NCBI RefSeq assembly: GCF_000282475.1
Contig: NZ_AKJF01000200.1
Coordinates: 44,524 to 108,523 of the forward strand
DNA length: 64,000 nucleotides
Direction: 5' to 3'
DNA from: Pseudomonas sp. GM78
GTDB lineage: Bacteria > Pseudomonadota > Gammaproteobacteria > Pseudomonadales > Pseudomonadaceae
Below the pieces are notes generated by a model. That model worked only from the letters and a program-made list of their open reading frames with translations. It was not told the origin of the DNA and made no database searches. Shown one piece after another: positions 1 to 8,038 of this stretch. The translations under genes were made by a program, and so were the position numbers. Numbering within the stretch: position 1 is the first letter of the stretch; each line of letters opens with the position of its first letter.

Positions 1-1449
1 GTTGGCGCTGAACGGATAGAAGCCGTCCTTGTCGGCATCGCTGGTGCTGCCGTCGAGGATAAACCACGGGCGCACCCCGGCAGGGCGCTTGGGCAATTGC
101 GCCGCGGCCCACCAGCCGATGTCGCCCTTGGCATTGGCCCAGACAATGTTCAGGCCGGGAGCCTGGACCTTGGCGGCAGCGCTACGGGCCTTGGCCAGGG
201 TGTCGGCGCGATTGAGCTGGTAGAAGCCGTCGATGATCGGGTTCTGGCTTTCGAGAAAACCCCACCACATGGCGATCGGCGTCTTGCCGACGCTGTTGCC
301 CAGCGCATCGTTGACGATCGGGCCATGGGGTGACTGGCGCAGCGTCAGCGTGACCGGGGCCTGGCCCTTGACCGCGATCTGTTGTTCGCTGCTGACCATG
401 TCCACCCACTTGCCGCGATACCAGACCTGATTCGGATTGTCCGGATTGACCTTTTCGGCAATCAGGTCGAGGTCGTCGTTCTGGAACATGGTGATGCTCC
501 AGCCGAAGTCCCGGTTCATGCCCAGCGAAGCGAACGGCATCAGGGCCTGGTAATGGCCATAGAGCTCAAAGCCCGGCGCCGAGAGCTGCGCCTCGTACCA
601 CACCGACGGCGCGGAAAAGCGGATGTGCGGGTCACCGGCCAGCAGCGGCTTGCCGCTTTTGGTGCGGTTGCCGGCAACCGCCCAGGCGTTGCTGCCCTCA
701 AACTGCGGCAAACCGTTGTCGGCCAGAGCCTGTTCGCTCAGGCGGGCGAGGGCGTTGAGGTCTTTCCAGTCGGCGCTGGCGAGGGGCGCCGGGGCCGCGC
801 TGTGTCGGGTTGCCAGCACGCCCTTGGCCTGCCAGTCGAGATCGAAGACGCTCAGATAGTCGGCGCCCAATTGATCGCGCACGTAGGTCAGCAGCGGTTC
901 GGTGCGAAACGCCGCGGCAAAACTGTAGGCCATGTAGCCGGCGATGCTGATGGTGTCCTGCGCCGTGAACGGGCGCTTGGCAATGCCCAGTACATCGAAC
1001 TCTACGGGCTTGGCGTGACTGTCCTGGTACTGGTTGATGCCGTCCAGGTACGCCTGCAGGGCCAGGAAGGCGGGCGATTGCTTGTCCATGTTCGCCAGGT
1101 AGGTTTCGGCACGTTCGCGAATGCGCAGGCTGCGCATCAACTTGTCGGTGTCGAGCAGCTTCGGCCCAAGCACCTCGGCCAGTTCGCCACGGGCGAGGCG
1201 ACGCAGAACCTCCATCTGGAACAACCGATCCTGGGCATGGACATAGCCGAGAGCGCGATACAGGTCGGTTTCGTTGTCGGCACGGATGTGCGGGATGCCG
1301 CGCTCGTCATAGCGCACGGTGACCGAACCTTGCAGCTGCTGCAGTTCCACCATGCCCTGGCGTGACGGCTGCTTGCTGTAGACGTACCAACCGGCACCGG
1401 CGGCGAGCGCGACGATCAGCAAACCGAGCGCGGTCAGGCTACGTTTCAT
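1..1449 (-). CDS. Penicillin acylase family protein (3' end outside window)
   Basis: The visible 483 residues are the N-terminal part of an Ntn-hydrolase of the penicillin/acyl-homoserine-lactone acylase family, which cleaves amide-linked acyl side chains. A signal anchor occupies residues 5-22. The alpha-chain region has the family pattern HIRADNETDLYRALGYVHAQ, and the new N-terminus after self-cleavage is expected at Ser253 in EGSNAWAVAG, followed by AGDPH. The start is supported by TAAGGAG upstream. Such proteins are periplasmic and about 800 residues, so 300 or more residues lie outside the window. By gene order it could correspond to the P. aeruginosa acyl-homoserine-lactone acylase PA0305 (HacB), but substrate specificity cannot be read from this part. 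Confidence 0.85.
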   Translation of the reverse strand, partial: MKRSLTALGLLIVALAAGAGWYVYSKQPSRQGMVELQQLQGSVTVRYDERGIPHIRADNETDLYRALGYVHAQDRLFQMEVLRRLARGELAEVLGPKLLDTDKLMRSLRIRERAETYLANMDKQSPAFLALQAYLDGINQYQDSHAKPVEFDVLGIAKRPFTAQDTISIAGYMAYSFAAAFRTEPLLTYVRDQLGADYLSVFDLDWQAKGVLATRHSAAPAPLASADWKDLNALARLSEQALADNGLPQFEGSNAWAVAGNRTKSGKPLLAGDPHIRFSAPSVWYEAQLSAPGFELYGHYQALMPFASLGMNRDFGWSITMFQNDDLDLIAEKVNPDNPNQVWYRGKWVDMVSSEQQIAVKGQAPVTLTLRQSPHGPIVNDALGNSVGKTPIAMWWGFLESQNPIIDGFYQLNRADTLAKARSAAAKVQAPGLNIVWANAKGDIGWWAAAQLPKRPAGVRPWFILDGSTSDADKDGFYPFSAN

Positions 1450-1558
1450 GGTGACTCCTTATTGTTATGGGTGACAGCAATTCCCTGGCGAGACTGTTTA
1501 ACACGACAAGCCGCTTTGGCCCATCGCCCGTAGGAGGGATTCTCGTTTGCTGTCGGGG

Positions 1559-2140
1559 TTACCTCGTCGGGACGACAGGCCACGGGCAGTAACACCCCAC
1601 GGCCAGTGTGTGCGTGGCACTCACTTCGCGACCTTCGTTCAACGCTTGCAGGATCGGTTCGATAAAACTGTTGCTGGAATTGCAGGTCAGGCCTTCGCTG
1701 TAGGGCCCGAAATAGGCCAGCCTGCCGTTGCGGTCCCAGATCGCCACGGCGGGGCTGGCGGGGATCTGTTCGGAGCCGGGCAGGACGTCGATGGCTTTCA
1801 GGCTGCCGAGGGTGGCGGGCAGTTGGCCGTGGCTGCCGGGCTTTTGCACCGCGTAAAACTCCACGCCGTGCGGGACATAGCGCTCGACCAGTTCGGTCAG
1901 GTGTTGTTGATTGCCGACATTGCACGGGCAGGCCGGGTCCCAGAAATGCACGAGGCGGATGGCACCGGGGCCGGCAAGGTTGTCGGGCAGGCGCAACGGA
2001 TCACCGGAGAACATCGCCGTGTGCTCGCTGAATGCCCGCAGATAGCGCCCCTGAAACCAGTCGTAGGCGGCCCACAGCACCCCGGCGCACACGAGGGCAA
2101 GCAGGCTGGCGATCAGGGTGGCGCGATAGGGCGAGCGCAT
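1559..2140 (-). CDS. DUF6436 thioredoxin-like membrane-anchored protein
   Basis: The 193-residue protein begins with a hydrophobic segment (about residues 8-26) and continues into a thioredoxin-like domain with VHFWDPACPCN at residues 64-74, where CPC replaces the usual CxxC redox motif. A second cysteine pair, VGCYCPW, lies near the C-terminus. This matches the DUF6436 family of Pseudomonas. It is probably an inner-membrane protein facing the periplasm. It reads leftward 109 bp upstream of the acylase gene, so cotranscription is possible. A redox role is inferred only from the fold and cysteines. Confidence 0.72.
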   Translation of the reverse strand: MRSPYRATLIASLLALVCAGVLWAAYDWFQGRYLRAFSEHTAMFSGDPLRLPDNLAGPGAIRLVHFWDPACPCNVGNQQHLTELVERYVPHGVEFYAVQKPGSHGQLPATLGSLKAIDVLPGSEQIPASPAVAIWDRNGRLAYFGPYSEGLTCNSSNSFIEPILQALNEGREVSATHTLAVGCYCPWPVVPTR

Positions 2141-2235
2141 GGGGTCACTCCTTGTGGGTCGGCTAGCTTGCCATGCTTGCCGCGACAGATGAATATCGCA
2201 GGTCTATAAAGTCCGTTTCGCGCTCTGGAATGCCC

Positions 2236-3183
2236 ATGTCAGTGACCTTCGATCCCGATCATCTGCGTGCCAGCCTGCGGCCGCTGGCGCAAGGGCTGCC
2301 GTTGTCAGCGGAGGCCTTGGCTTATCAACGGTTTTATGGGCTGGACTTCTCGACGCGCAAAGTACGCAGCGCCTTGGGTTGTTTCCAGGTCGATGGTTAC
2401 GAGGTGGTCAGCCAGGTCTGGTGGCCGGAGCAGGTGAAGGCGACGCTGTTTGTCTTTCACGGTTTCTACGACCACACCGGTCTCTACCGGCATGTGATCG
2501 AGTGGGCGCTGGAGCAGGGCTTCGCCGTGATTGCCTGCGATTTGCCGGGCCATGGGCTGTCCAGTGGCGAGCGGGCGAGCATCAAGGACTTCGCCGAGTA
2601 TCAGGACACCCTGCAAGGCTTGTTTGCCGAGGCACGATCGCTCGACCTGCCACAACCCTGGCACCTGTGCGGGCAGAGTACCGGTGGCGCCATCGTGATC
2701 GACCATGTGCTCAATGCGGGGGCGGGCAGCCCGGCCCAGGGCCAGGTGATCCTGTTGGCGCCGCTGGTGCGGCCACGGGCGTGGGGCTGGTCGCAACTGA
2801 GTTATTACCTGCTCAGGCCTTTCGTCAAAGCCATTGCCCGACGTTTCAGCGAGAACTCCAGCGACCCGGAGTTCTTGCCGTTCCTGCAGGCCGATCCGCT
2901 GCAGCCGCAGCGACTCCCGACAGCCTGGGTGGGGGCGTTGGCGCGCTGGATCAAGCGTGTCGAAGCGGCGCCGGCAAGTACCAGGCGACCGTTGATTGTG
3001 CAGGGGCAAGCGGACATGACGGTGGATTGGGAGCATAACCTTGAGGTGCTGCGTGCCAAGTTCGACCGGCCTCAAGTGCTGATGTTGCCCGAGGCGCGGC
3101 ATCACCTGGCGAATGAGGCGCAGGTGTTGCGTGGGGAGTATTTCGGGTTCTTGACCAAGCGGATCAAGGGCCGGAATCTTTAG
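2236..3183 (+). CDS. Alpha/beta hydrolase (serine aminopeptidase S33 / lysophospholipase-like)
   Basis: A 315-residue alpha/beta-hydrolase. The oxyanion-side motif VFHGFYDHTGLYRHV is at about residues 73-87, DLPGHGLSSGE at 102-112, and the nucleophile elbow CGQSTGG places the catalytic serine at residue 148; QADMTVD and ARHHL near the C-terminus supply the likely Asp and His. The layout resembles monoacylglycerol lipase/lysophospholipase proteins, but the substrate is unknown. In-frame starts also exist at 2230 and 2173. I chose 2236 because a weak GGA lies at suitable spacing and a TATAAA-like box around 2206 would put transcription just upstream. Confidence 0.8.
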   Translation: MSVTFDPDHLRASLRPLAQGLPLSAEALAYQRFYGLDFSTRKVRSALGCFQVDGYEVVSQVWWPEQVKATLFVFHGFYDHTGLYRHVIEWALEQGFAVIACDLPGHGLSSGERASIKDFAEYQDTLQGLFAEARSLDLPQPWHLCGQSTGGAIVIDHVLNAGAGSPAQGQVILLAPLVRPRAWGWSQLSYYLLRPFVKAIARRFSENSSDPEFLPFLQADPLQPQRLPTAWVGALARWIKRVEAAPASTRRPLIVQGQADMTVDWEHNLEVLRAKFDRPQVLMLPEARHHLANEAQVLRGEYFGFLTKRIKGRNL

Positions 3184-3194
3184 CGACAGAAAGG

Positions 3195-3273
3195 CCCTCA
3201 TCGCCAGCAGGCTGGCTCCCACAATGTATCTGTGTACACCGGCCCCCTGTGGGAGCTAGCCTGCTAGCGATAG
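3195..3273. repeat. REPIN, GCCAGCCTGCTGGC type with a changed right arm
   Basis: Two inverted REP arms (about 3200-3222 and 3249-3271) follow the hydrolase stop. The left arm carries the stem GCCAGC/GCTGGC, while the right arm carries GCTAGC/GCTAGC, so both sides of one stem pair changed together and the small hairpin is kept. Confidence 0.85.
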
Positions 3274-3294
3274 CGATCTAACTATCGCCAAGAA

Positions 3295-4047
3295 TCACTG
3301 GGTCAGATTCGAAGTGCTTTGCCCCACCGCCAACCCCGCCCGAATCGCCGCCAGCGCGGCCTGGTAGTAAGCCTTGCCTTCAGCCGACTCGGCAAACGTG
3401 GCAAATTCTTCCAGTTCCTCATCCGACAGGTCGCGATAGACGTACAGCAGCGTGTTGCTCAGGTCACTGCCGATCTGGTCCATCAAGCGTTGGCGCTGCC
3501 CGTTCAGCATGCTTTGGGTCTGGCCGGCGCCGAGCAGGCCGGGGATCATCGAACTGAGGCTGTCGGCCGCGACACCGGCAATCGCCAGGCTGACTTCCGC
3601 GCCGGCCTCGCGAGCAGGCAGGGCCTGGGCCAGGTGGCCGATGATCAGCAGGCGGCTGTCGCTGGCCTGCATCTTGGGCAAGCCCTTGGCGTTTTTCGCC
3701 AGTTGATCGCGGCGGGTCGCGAGCAATTCGGCGGCGACGATTTTCTTGCCCAGCGGCGATTGAAAGAACGCCAGCGCCGGTTTCGGGTCGGCGAGGGTCT
3801 TGCGCAGCTGCGCTTCGGCACGCTGGTCCACGGCCTTGGGGGCGAAACGTTGGTTGCTGTTGTCGACCAACGCCTGGAAAACCGCCGGAGGCAGGCTGCT
3901 TTGGTAGCGTTGTTGAGCGGCCGAGAGGGCGTCGTTGAAATGCGCGCGTTGCTCTGGCCAGCCGGCGACCTTGTACAGTTGGTCGTGGCCGTCTGCCCAG
4001 GCGGGCATAACGCAGAGCATCAGCAGGGAGAAAAGCAAACGGCGCAT
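3295..4047 (-). CDS. DUF2059 domain-containing secreted protein
   Basis: A 250-residue protein with a signal peptide (MRRLLFSLLMLCVMPAWA) followed by a mostly helical domain. The DUF2059 region near residues 170-230 includes DLSDEELEEFATFAESAEGK, the family hallmark. The function of the family is not established. The frame is open for 46 more codons upstream, but the methionine directly before the signal sequence, with AGGAGT at proper spacing, is the convincing start at 4047. It diverges from the oxygenase gene beginning at 4156. Confidence 0.78.
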   Translation of the reverse strand: MRRLLFSLLMLCVMPAWADGHDQLYKVAGWPEQRAHFNDALSAAQQRYQSSLPPAVFQALVDNSNQRFAPKAVDQRAEAQLRKTLADPKPALAFFQSPLGKKIVAAELLATRRDQLAKNAKGLPKMQASDSRLLIIGHLAQALPAREAGAEVSLAIAGVAADSLSSMIPGLLGAGQTQSMLNGQRQRLMDQIGSDLSNTLLYVYRDLSDEELEEFATFAESAEGKAYYQAALAAIRAGLAVGQSTSNLTQ

Positions 4048-4155
4048 AGGGACTCCTGTCAGCAGGCGACTATTCTCCGTGTGGCATACAGTCTTGTCGA
4101 GAATTCGTATCAACCCGCTGCATGGCTCTGTCGGATTTTCAGGCGCAGGAATACT

Positions 4156-4788
4156 ATGCGCGCCATGCAAATACCTTCTGATCACCCGCTGCTGTTACAA
4201 ATCGTCGACGACCTGGCCACCAGCGGTTGGTCGCAGCAGAATATTTTCCTGCCTCTGGGTCTGACCCGGGAACTGGCGGCTGAGTGCCATAAACGTGCCG
4301 CCGAGGGTGCATTGGCCCCGGCCGCCGTGGGTCGTGGACCGACATCGGAGATTCGTGAAGGGATCCGTGGCGACCACATTCAATGGATCGAGCCGGGTGA
4401 TTCGTTGGCCTGCAACAGCTATCTAGAGCTGATGGACAGTCTGCGCGAGGCGATGAATCGCGGGTTGTTCCTGGGTCTCGAGGACTTCGAAAGCCATTTC
4501 GCGCTGTACCCGCCCGGTGCGTTCTACCTCAAGCACGTCGACCGGTTCCGCGACGACGACCGTCGCATGGTGTCGGCGGTGGTTTACCTCAATGACGCCT
4601 GGCTGCCTGAACATGGCGGACAGTTGCGCATGTACCTGGATGAAGGCGTGCAATACGATGTGGTGCCGACCGGTGGATGCCTGGTGGTGTTTCTGTCGGG
4701 GGAAGTCCCCCATGAAGTTTTACCCGCGACCCGTGAACGCCTGTCGGTGACCGGCTGGTTCCGACGTCGAGGCAACGAGCCTTTCTGA
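4156..4788 (+). CDS. 2OG-Fe(II) oxygenase family protein
   Basis: A 210-residue dioxygenase of the prolyl-4-hydroxylase-like fold. The iron-binding facial triad is visible as H127 and D129 (YLKHVDRF) and H186 (EVPHEV), and R194 in ATRERLSVTGWFR can bind 2-oxoglutarate. The length fits a stand-alone bacterial SM-20/EGL-9-like oxygenase. Substrate is unknown; relatives hydroxylate proteins such as elongation factors or ribosomal proteins. The methionine at 4165 is an alternative start. The stop is 2 bp from the next gene, so the two are probably cotranscribed. Confidence 0.82.
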   Translation: MRAMQIPSDHPLLLQIVDDLATSGWSQQNIFLPLGLTRELAAECHKRAAEGALAPAAVGRGPTSEIREGIRGDHIQWIEPGDSLACNSYLELMDSLREAMNRGLFLGLEDFESHFALYPPGAFYLKHVDRFRDDDRRMVSAVVYLNDAWLPEHGGQLRMYLDEGVQYDVVPTGGCLVVFLSGEVPHEVLPATRERLSVTGWFRRRGNEPF

Positions 4789-4790
4789 TT

Positions 4791-5276
4791 ATGCAAAAGA
4801 TACTGGTAAGCCGCTGCCTGCTGGGGCACCGCGTACGTTATGACGGCGGGGCCAGCGGGCCTTTCGATCAGTTGCAGCGGTGGATCGACGAAGGTCGGGT
4901 CGTGCCGTTGTGTCCGGAAGTTGCTGGTGGCCTGCCAACCCCACGGGCGGCGGCGGAAATTCCCGGCGGGCAGGGCGGTGCAGTGCTGGATGGCCAGGCC
5001 ACGGTGATCACCACCGAGGGCGAGGATGTCAGTGCGCAGTTTCTGTCGGGGGCTTATCAAGCCCTGGAACTGGTGCAACAGCACGGCATCCGCATTGCCG
5101 TGCTCAAGGCCAACAGCCCGTCGTGCGGCAATCTGCTGACCTATGACGGGACGTTCAGTGGCGTGAAGGTCAGTGGCGAAGGCGTGACAGCGGCGCTGCT
5201 CAGGCGCCATGGGGTTCAGGTCTTCAGTGAGCTTGAGCTGGCTGAAGCGGCGGCAGCGTTGGCCACACAAGACTAA
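4791..5276 (+). CDS. DUF523 domain-containing protein
   Basis: A 161-residue single-domain protein with all the conserved blocks of DUF523: VSRCLLGHRVRYDGG at the N-terminus, LCPEVAGGLPTPR near residue 40, and LKANSPSCG near residue 106. The conserved cysteines suggest metal or Fe-S binding, but no function is established. It starts 2 bp after the oxygenase stop, which indicates translational coupling. Confidence 0.85.
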   Translation: MQKILVSRCLLGHRVRYDGGASGPFDQLQRWIDEGRVVPLCPEVAGGLPTPRAAAEIPGGQGGAVLDGQATVITTEGEDVSAQFLSGAYQALELVQQHGIRIAVLKANSPSCGNLLTYDGTFSGVKVSGEGVTAALLRRHGVQVFSELELAEAAAALATQD

Positions 5277-5293
5277 CCTTCAATACAAATCAA

Positions 5294-5384
5294 CTGTAGG
5301 AGTGAGCCTGCTCGCGATGAGGCCAGTCCATTCAATATTGATTTGAATGTCAGACCGCCATCGCGAGCAGGCTCACTCCTACAG
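5294..5384. repeat. REPIN, GAGTGAGCCTGCTCGC variant
   Basis: Inverted REP arms at 5294-5320 and 5358-5384 lie between two convergent genes. Both arms carry the same variant (GAGTGAGC in place of GAGCGAGC), so the change is shared across the whole element. Confidence 0.88.
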
Positions 5385-5399
5385 GGGTATCACATGGCT

Positions 5400-5984
5400 T
5401 CAGGGCTTGGGCGTTACATCCGAATCCGGCCCCAGCCACTTCTGCTCCAGCGCTTCCAACCGCCCATCCGCCTTGATCCGTTGCAACGCGCTTTCCAGGC
5501 TGGCGTGAAACGCCGGGTTGCCCTTCTGGAACGGAATCGACAAGTTCACCGCCTGGGCGGCTTTGGGCTTTTGCTCTGTCAACGACTGCACCAGCAATAT
5601 CGAGCGCGGTTCTTCTTTCTGCGCGATCAATTGCGCTTGGGTTTGCACATAAGGTTCGCTGAAGTCGAAACGATCCGCGAGCGCCGGGGTCTGTGCAATG
5701 TGGTTGATGGCAATGTCGTATTTGCCACTTTCCACGCCGGTCAGCAGATCACTGGCGTCGGTAACGACAAAGTCGGCGCGCACCTCCAGTTCGTTGGCCA
5801 GCAGTTGACCCAACTCGACTTCGAAGCCGGTGAGCCTGCCATCCTCCTTGAAACTGAAGGGGGGGTTATTAGCCTCAAGGGCAATGCGCAATTCACCGCG
5901 ATCGTTCACGTCGTCAATCAGTTCGGCGTGAGCCAGCGGGCTCAAAAGGGGTAGCAGGCAGATCAGGCCAGGCAGAAAACGCAT
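5400..5984 (-). CDS. ABC-type amino-acid solute-binding protein (SBP family 3)
   Basis: A 194-residue periplasmic binding-protein-like domain. The signal peptide MRFLPGLICLLPLLSPLAHA is followed by the family pattern GELRIALEANNPPFSFKED, then TGFEVELGQLLANEL and DIAINHIAQTPALADRFDF. It is shorter than a typical 230-260-residue SBP-3 protein, and no permease or ATPase gene is adjacent, so it may serve a distant transporter or act as a sensor. I chose ATG at 5984, with AAGGAG five bases upstream; a GTG at 5990 overlaps that ribosome site. Confidence 0.75.
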   Translation of the reverse strand: MRFLPGLICLLPLLSPLAHAELIDDVNDRGELRIALEANNPPFSFKEDGRLTGFEVELGQLLANELEVRADFVVTDASDLLTGVESGKYDIAINHIAQTPALADRFDFSEPYVQTQAQLIAQKEEPRSILLVQSLTEQKPKAAQAVNLSIPFQKGNPAFHASLESALQRIKADGRLEALEQKWLGPDSDVTPKP

Positions 5985-6040
5985 GGTCACTCCTTTGAAA
6001 TCATTATCGCGATGCTCTGATTCAGGCTCGCTTTGCTATG

Positions 6041-6062
6041 GTTGTCGAGTGCCTTCGACAAC
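6041..6062. promoter_or_regulatory. 8-bp dyad in the divergent promoter region
   Basis: GTTGTCGA and TCGACAAC form a perfect inverted repeat with a 6-bp spacer, between the leftward binding-protein gene and the rightward DUF4399 gene. It could be a regulator site or a small hairpin; no regulator is identified. Confidence 0.4.
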
Positions 6063-6119
6063 GATTGACCATGAAGTTGTGATGGTCACGCGGATTTTAC
6101 GGAAAAACTGGAGAAGAGA

Positions 6120-6545
6120 ATGAAAACCTTTATGTCACGTGCTGCTTTGGCTGGCCTGCTGATGGGCGTTTCGGTGCTGGCCGGTGCGGCTACACCGGCA
6201 CCCCAGGGCGCTGAAGTGTCCATCGTTTCTCCCAAGGACGGCGGCACGGTTCCGCAGACCTTCGTGGTCAAATTCGCCGTCGAGAATATTGCGTTGGCGC
6301 CGGCGGGGGATGCCACCAAGAATACCGGGCATCATCATTTGCTGATCGACGTTGACGAGTTGCCCGCCGCCGGGCAGACGATCCCGGTCGATGCCAATCA
6401 CGTGCACTTCGGCAAGGCACAAACCCAGGCTGAAGTCACACTGACACCGGGCAAGCACACGCTACAACTGATACTGGGCGACAAAAATCACACGGTGTTC
6501 GAACCACCGATTGTTTCCGAGAAAATCACGGTCAACGTTAAATAA
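6120..6545 (+). CDS. DUF4399 domain-containing periplasmic protein
   Basis: A 141-residue protein with a signal peptide ending near residue 23 (SVLAGA/ATPAPQ) and a beta-rich DUF4399 domain: VSIVSPKDGGTVPQTFVVKF, the histidine cluster GHHHLLID, then HVHFGKAQTEV-like and GKHTLQLILGD blocks. The clustered histidines suggest metal binding, but this is inference. GGAGAAGAG precedes the start. A bidirectional terminator follows directly after the stop. Confidence 0.8.
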   Translation: MKTFMSRAALAGLLMGVSVLAGAATPAPQGAEVSIVSPKDGGTVPQTFVVKFAVENIALAPAGDATKNTGHHHLLIDVDELPAAGQTIPVDANHVHFGKAQTQAEVTLTPGKHTLQLILGDKNHTVFEPPIVSEKITVNVK

Positions 6546-6579
6546 AAAAAGGGAGCCCCCGTGAGGGGCTCCCTTTTTT
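6544..6579. terminator. Bidirectional Rho-independent terminator
   Basis: The stem GGGAGCCCC (6551-6559) pairs with GGGGCTCCC (6565-6573) over a CGTGA loop, with an A-run before and a T-run after. It can stop transcription from the DUF4399 gene and from leftward serA. Confidence 0.92.
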
Positions 6580-6604
6580 ACAACCGCCTGAAGCTTGTAG
6601 CTGC

Positions 6605-7834
6605 TTAGAACAACACACGGCTACGGATGGTGCCCTTGACGTGTTGCAGCTTCTGTTGTGCCAGGTCCGAGTATTCGGCGTCTACGTCGATCACCACGTA
6701 GCCGACTTTCTCGTTGGTCTGCAGGAACTGACCGGAAATGTTGATGCCGTTTTCGGCGAAGACCTTGTTGATCTCGCTCATCACACCCGGGATGTTCTCG
6801 TGGATGTGCAGCAGGCGGTGCTTGCCAGGGTGAGCCGGCAGTGCCACTTCCGGGAAGTTGACGGACGATACCGAAGTACCGTTGTCGCTGTACTTGACCA
6901 GCTTTTCCGCTACTTCCAGGCCGATGTTGGCCTGCGCCTCAGCGGTGGAACCACCGATGTGCGGGGTCAGGATCACGTTGTCCAGACCACGCAGCGGGCT
7001 TTCGAACTCTTCGTCGTTGGAGCGTGGCTCCACCGGGAACACGTCGATGGCCGCGCCGATCAGGTGCTTGTCCTTGATGGCATCCGCCAGGGCGTCCAGC
7101 TCGACCACGGTGCCGCGCGCGGCGTTGATCAGGATGCCGCCTTTCTTGATGGCGCGGATTTCCTTCTCGCCGATCATCCACTGGGTGGCAGCGGTTTCCG
7201 GTACGTGCAGGGTCACGATGTCGGACATGCCCAGCAGCTCATGCAGGTTGCCGACCTGGGTGGCGTTGCCCAGTGGCAGCTTGGTCACGGTGTCATAGAA
7301 GTACACCTGCATCCCCAGGCCTTCGGCCAGGACCGACAGTTGAGTACCGATCGAGCCGTAGCCGACGATGCCCAGCTTCTTGCCGCGGATCTCGAAGGAG
7401 TTGGCCGCGCTCTTGATCCAGCCGCCACGGTGGCAGGAAGCGTTCTTCTCAGGGATACCACGCAGCAACAGGATCGCTTCGGCCAGCACCAGCTCGGCAA
7501 CGGAGCGGGTGTTGGAGTACGGCGCGTTGAACACGGCGATACCGCGTTCACGGGCGGCACTCAGGTCGACCTGGTTGGTGCCGATGCAGAAACACCCTAC
7601 AGCCACGAGCTTCTTCGCGTGATCGAAGATCTCTTCGGTCAGTTGAGTGCGCGAGCGAATGCCGATGAAGTGAGCATCAGCGATCTTTTCCTTGAGCTGG
7701 GCTTCCGGCAGAGAACCTGTGAGGTACTCGATGCTGGTGTAGCCCGCCGCCTTGAGGACGTCGACAGCCGATTGGTGGACGCCTTCGAGAAGAAGGAACT
7801 TGATCTTGCTCTTATCGAGAGAAGTCTTGCTCAT
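6605..7834 (-). CDS. serA: D-3-phosphoglycerate dehydrogenase
   Basis: The 409-residue enzyme oxidises 3-phosphoglycerate to 3-phosphohydroxypyruvate, the first step of serine synthesis, in the cytoplasm. The D-2-hydroxyacid dehydrogenase core has the NAD-binding pattern GIVGYGSIGTQLSVLAEGLG, the arginine block NAARGTVVELDAL and the catalytic histidine in LTPHIGGST. The C-terminal ACT domain (about residues 330-409, HIHENIPGVMSEINKVF) is the usual serine-feedback module. The frame extends 15 codons upstream of 7834, but MSKTSLDKSKIKFLLLEG is the standard N-terminus. It diverges from the D-2-hydroxyglutarate dehydrogenase gene. Confidence 0.96.
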   Translation of the reverse strand: MSKTSLDKSKIKFLLLEGVHQSAVDVLKAAGYTSIEYLTGSLPEAQLKEKIADAHFIGIRSRTQLTEEIFDHAKKLVAVGCFCIGTNQVDLSAARERGIAVFNAPYSNTRSVAELVLAEAILLLRGIPEKNASCHRGGWIKSAANSFEIRGKKLGIVGYGSIGTQLSVLAEGLGMQVYFYDTVTKLPLGNATQVGNLHELLGMSDIVTLHVPETAATQWMIGEKEIRAIKKGGILINAARGTVVELDALADAIKDKHLIGAAIDVFPVEPRSNDEEFESPLRGLDNVILTPHIGGSTAEAQANIGLEVAEKLVKYSDNGTSVSSVNFPEVALPAHPGKHRLLHIHENIPGVMSEINKVFAENGINISGQFLQTNEKVGYVVIDVDAEYSDLAQQKLQHVKGTIRSRVLF

Positions 7835-7940
7835 CTGCGTAAACCTGTATCCCGGAGAAAATTGGCAGGAAATGGTCAACAGATGCTGACCCGGACGGCA
7901 AGAATGCCGTCACCGCAGAACAGCCTTTGGGCACTACCCT

Positions 7941-7972
7941 GCGGGGTCGGTATGCTAGCATATGCACCCCGC
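7941..7972. promoter_or_regulatory. Large interrupted palindrome between serA and D2HGDH gene
   Basis: Arms GCGGGGT (7941-7947) and ACCCCGC (7966-7972) flank a perfect 12-bp palindrome TATGCTAGCATA (7951-7962), so 26 of 32 positions are symmetric. The core holds a TATGCT -10-like hexamer on both strands. It lies 107 bp from the serA start and 67 bp from the other start. An operator or bidirectional promoter is inferred. Confidence 0.55.
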
Positions 7973-8038
7973 TAAACACTCATTCCTGCGACGTGAAGCG
8001 TTCTCAGGATGACCATGAATTGTTCGAGAGTTCTGTCG

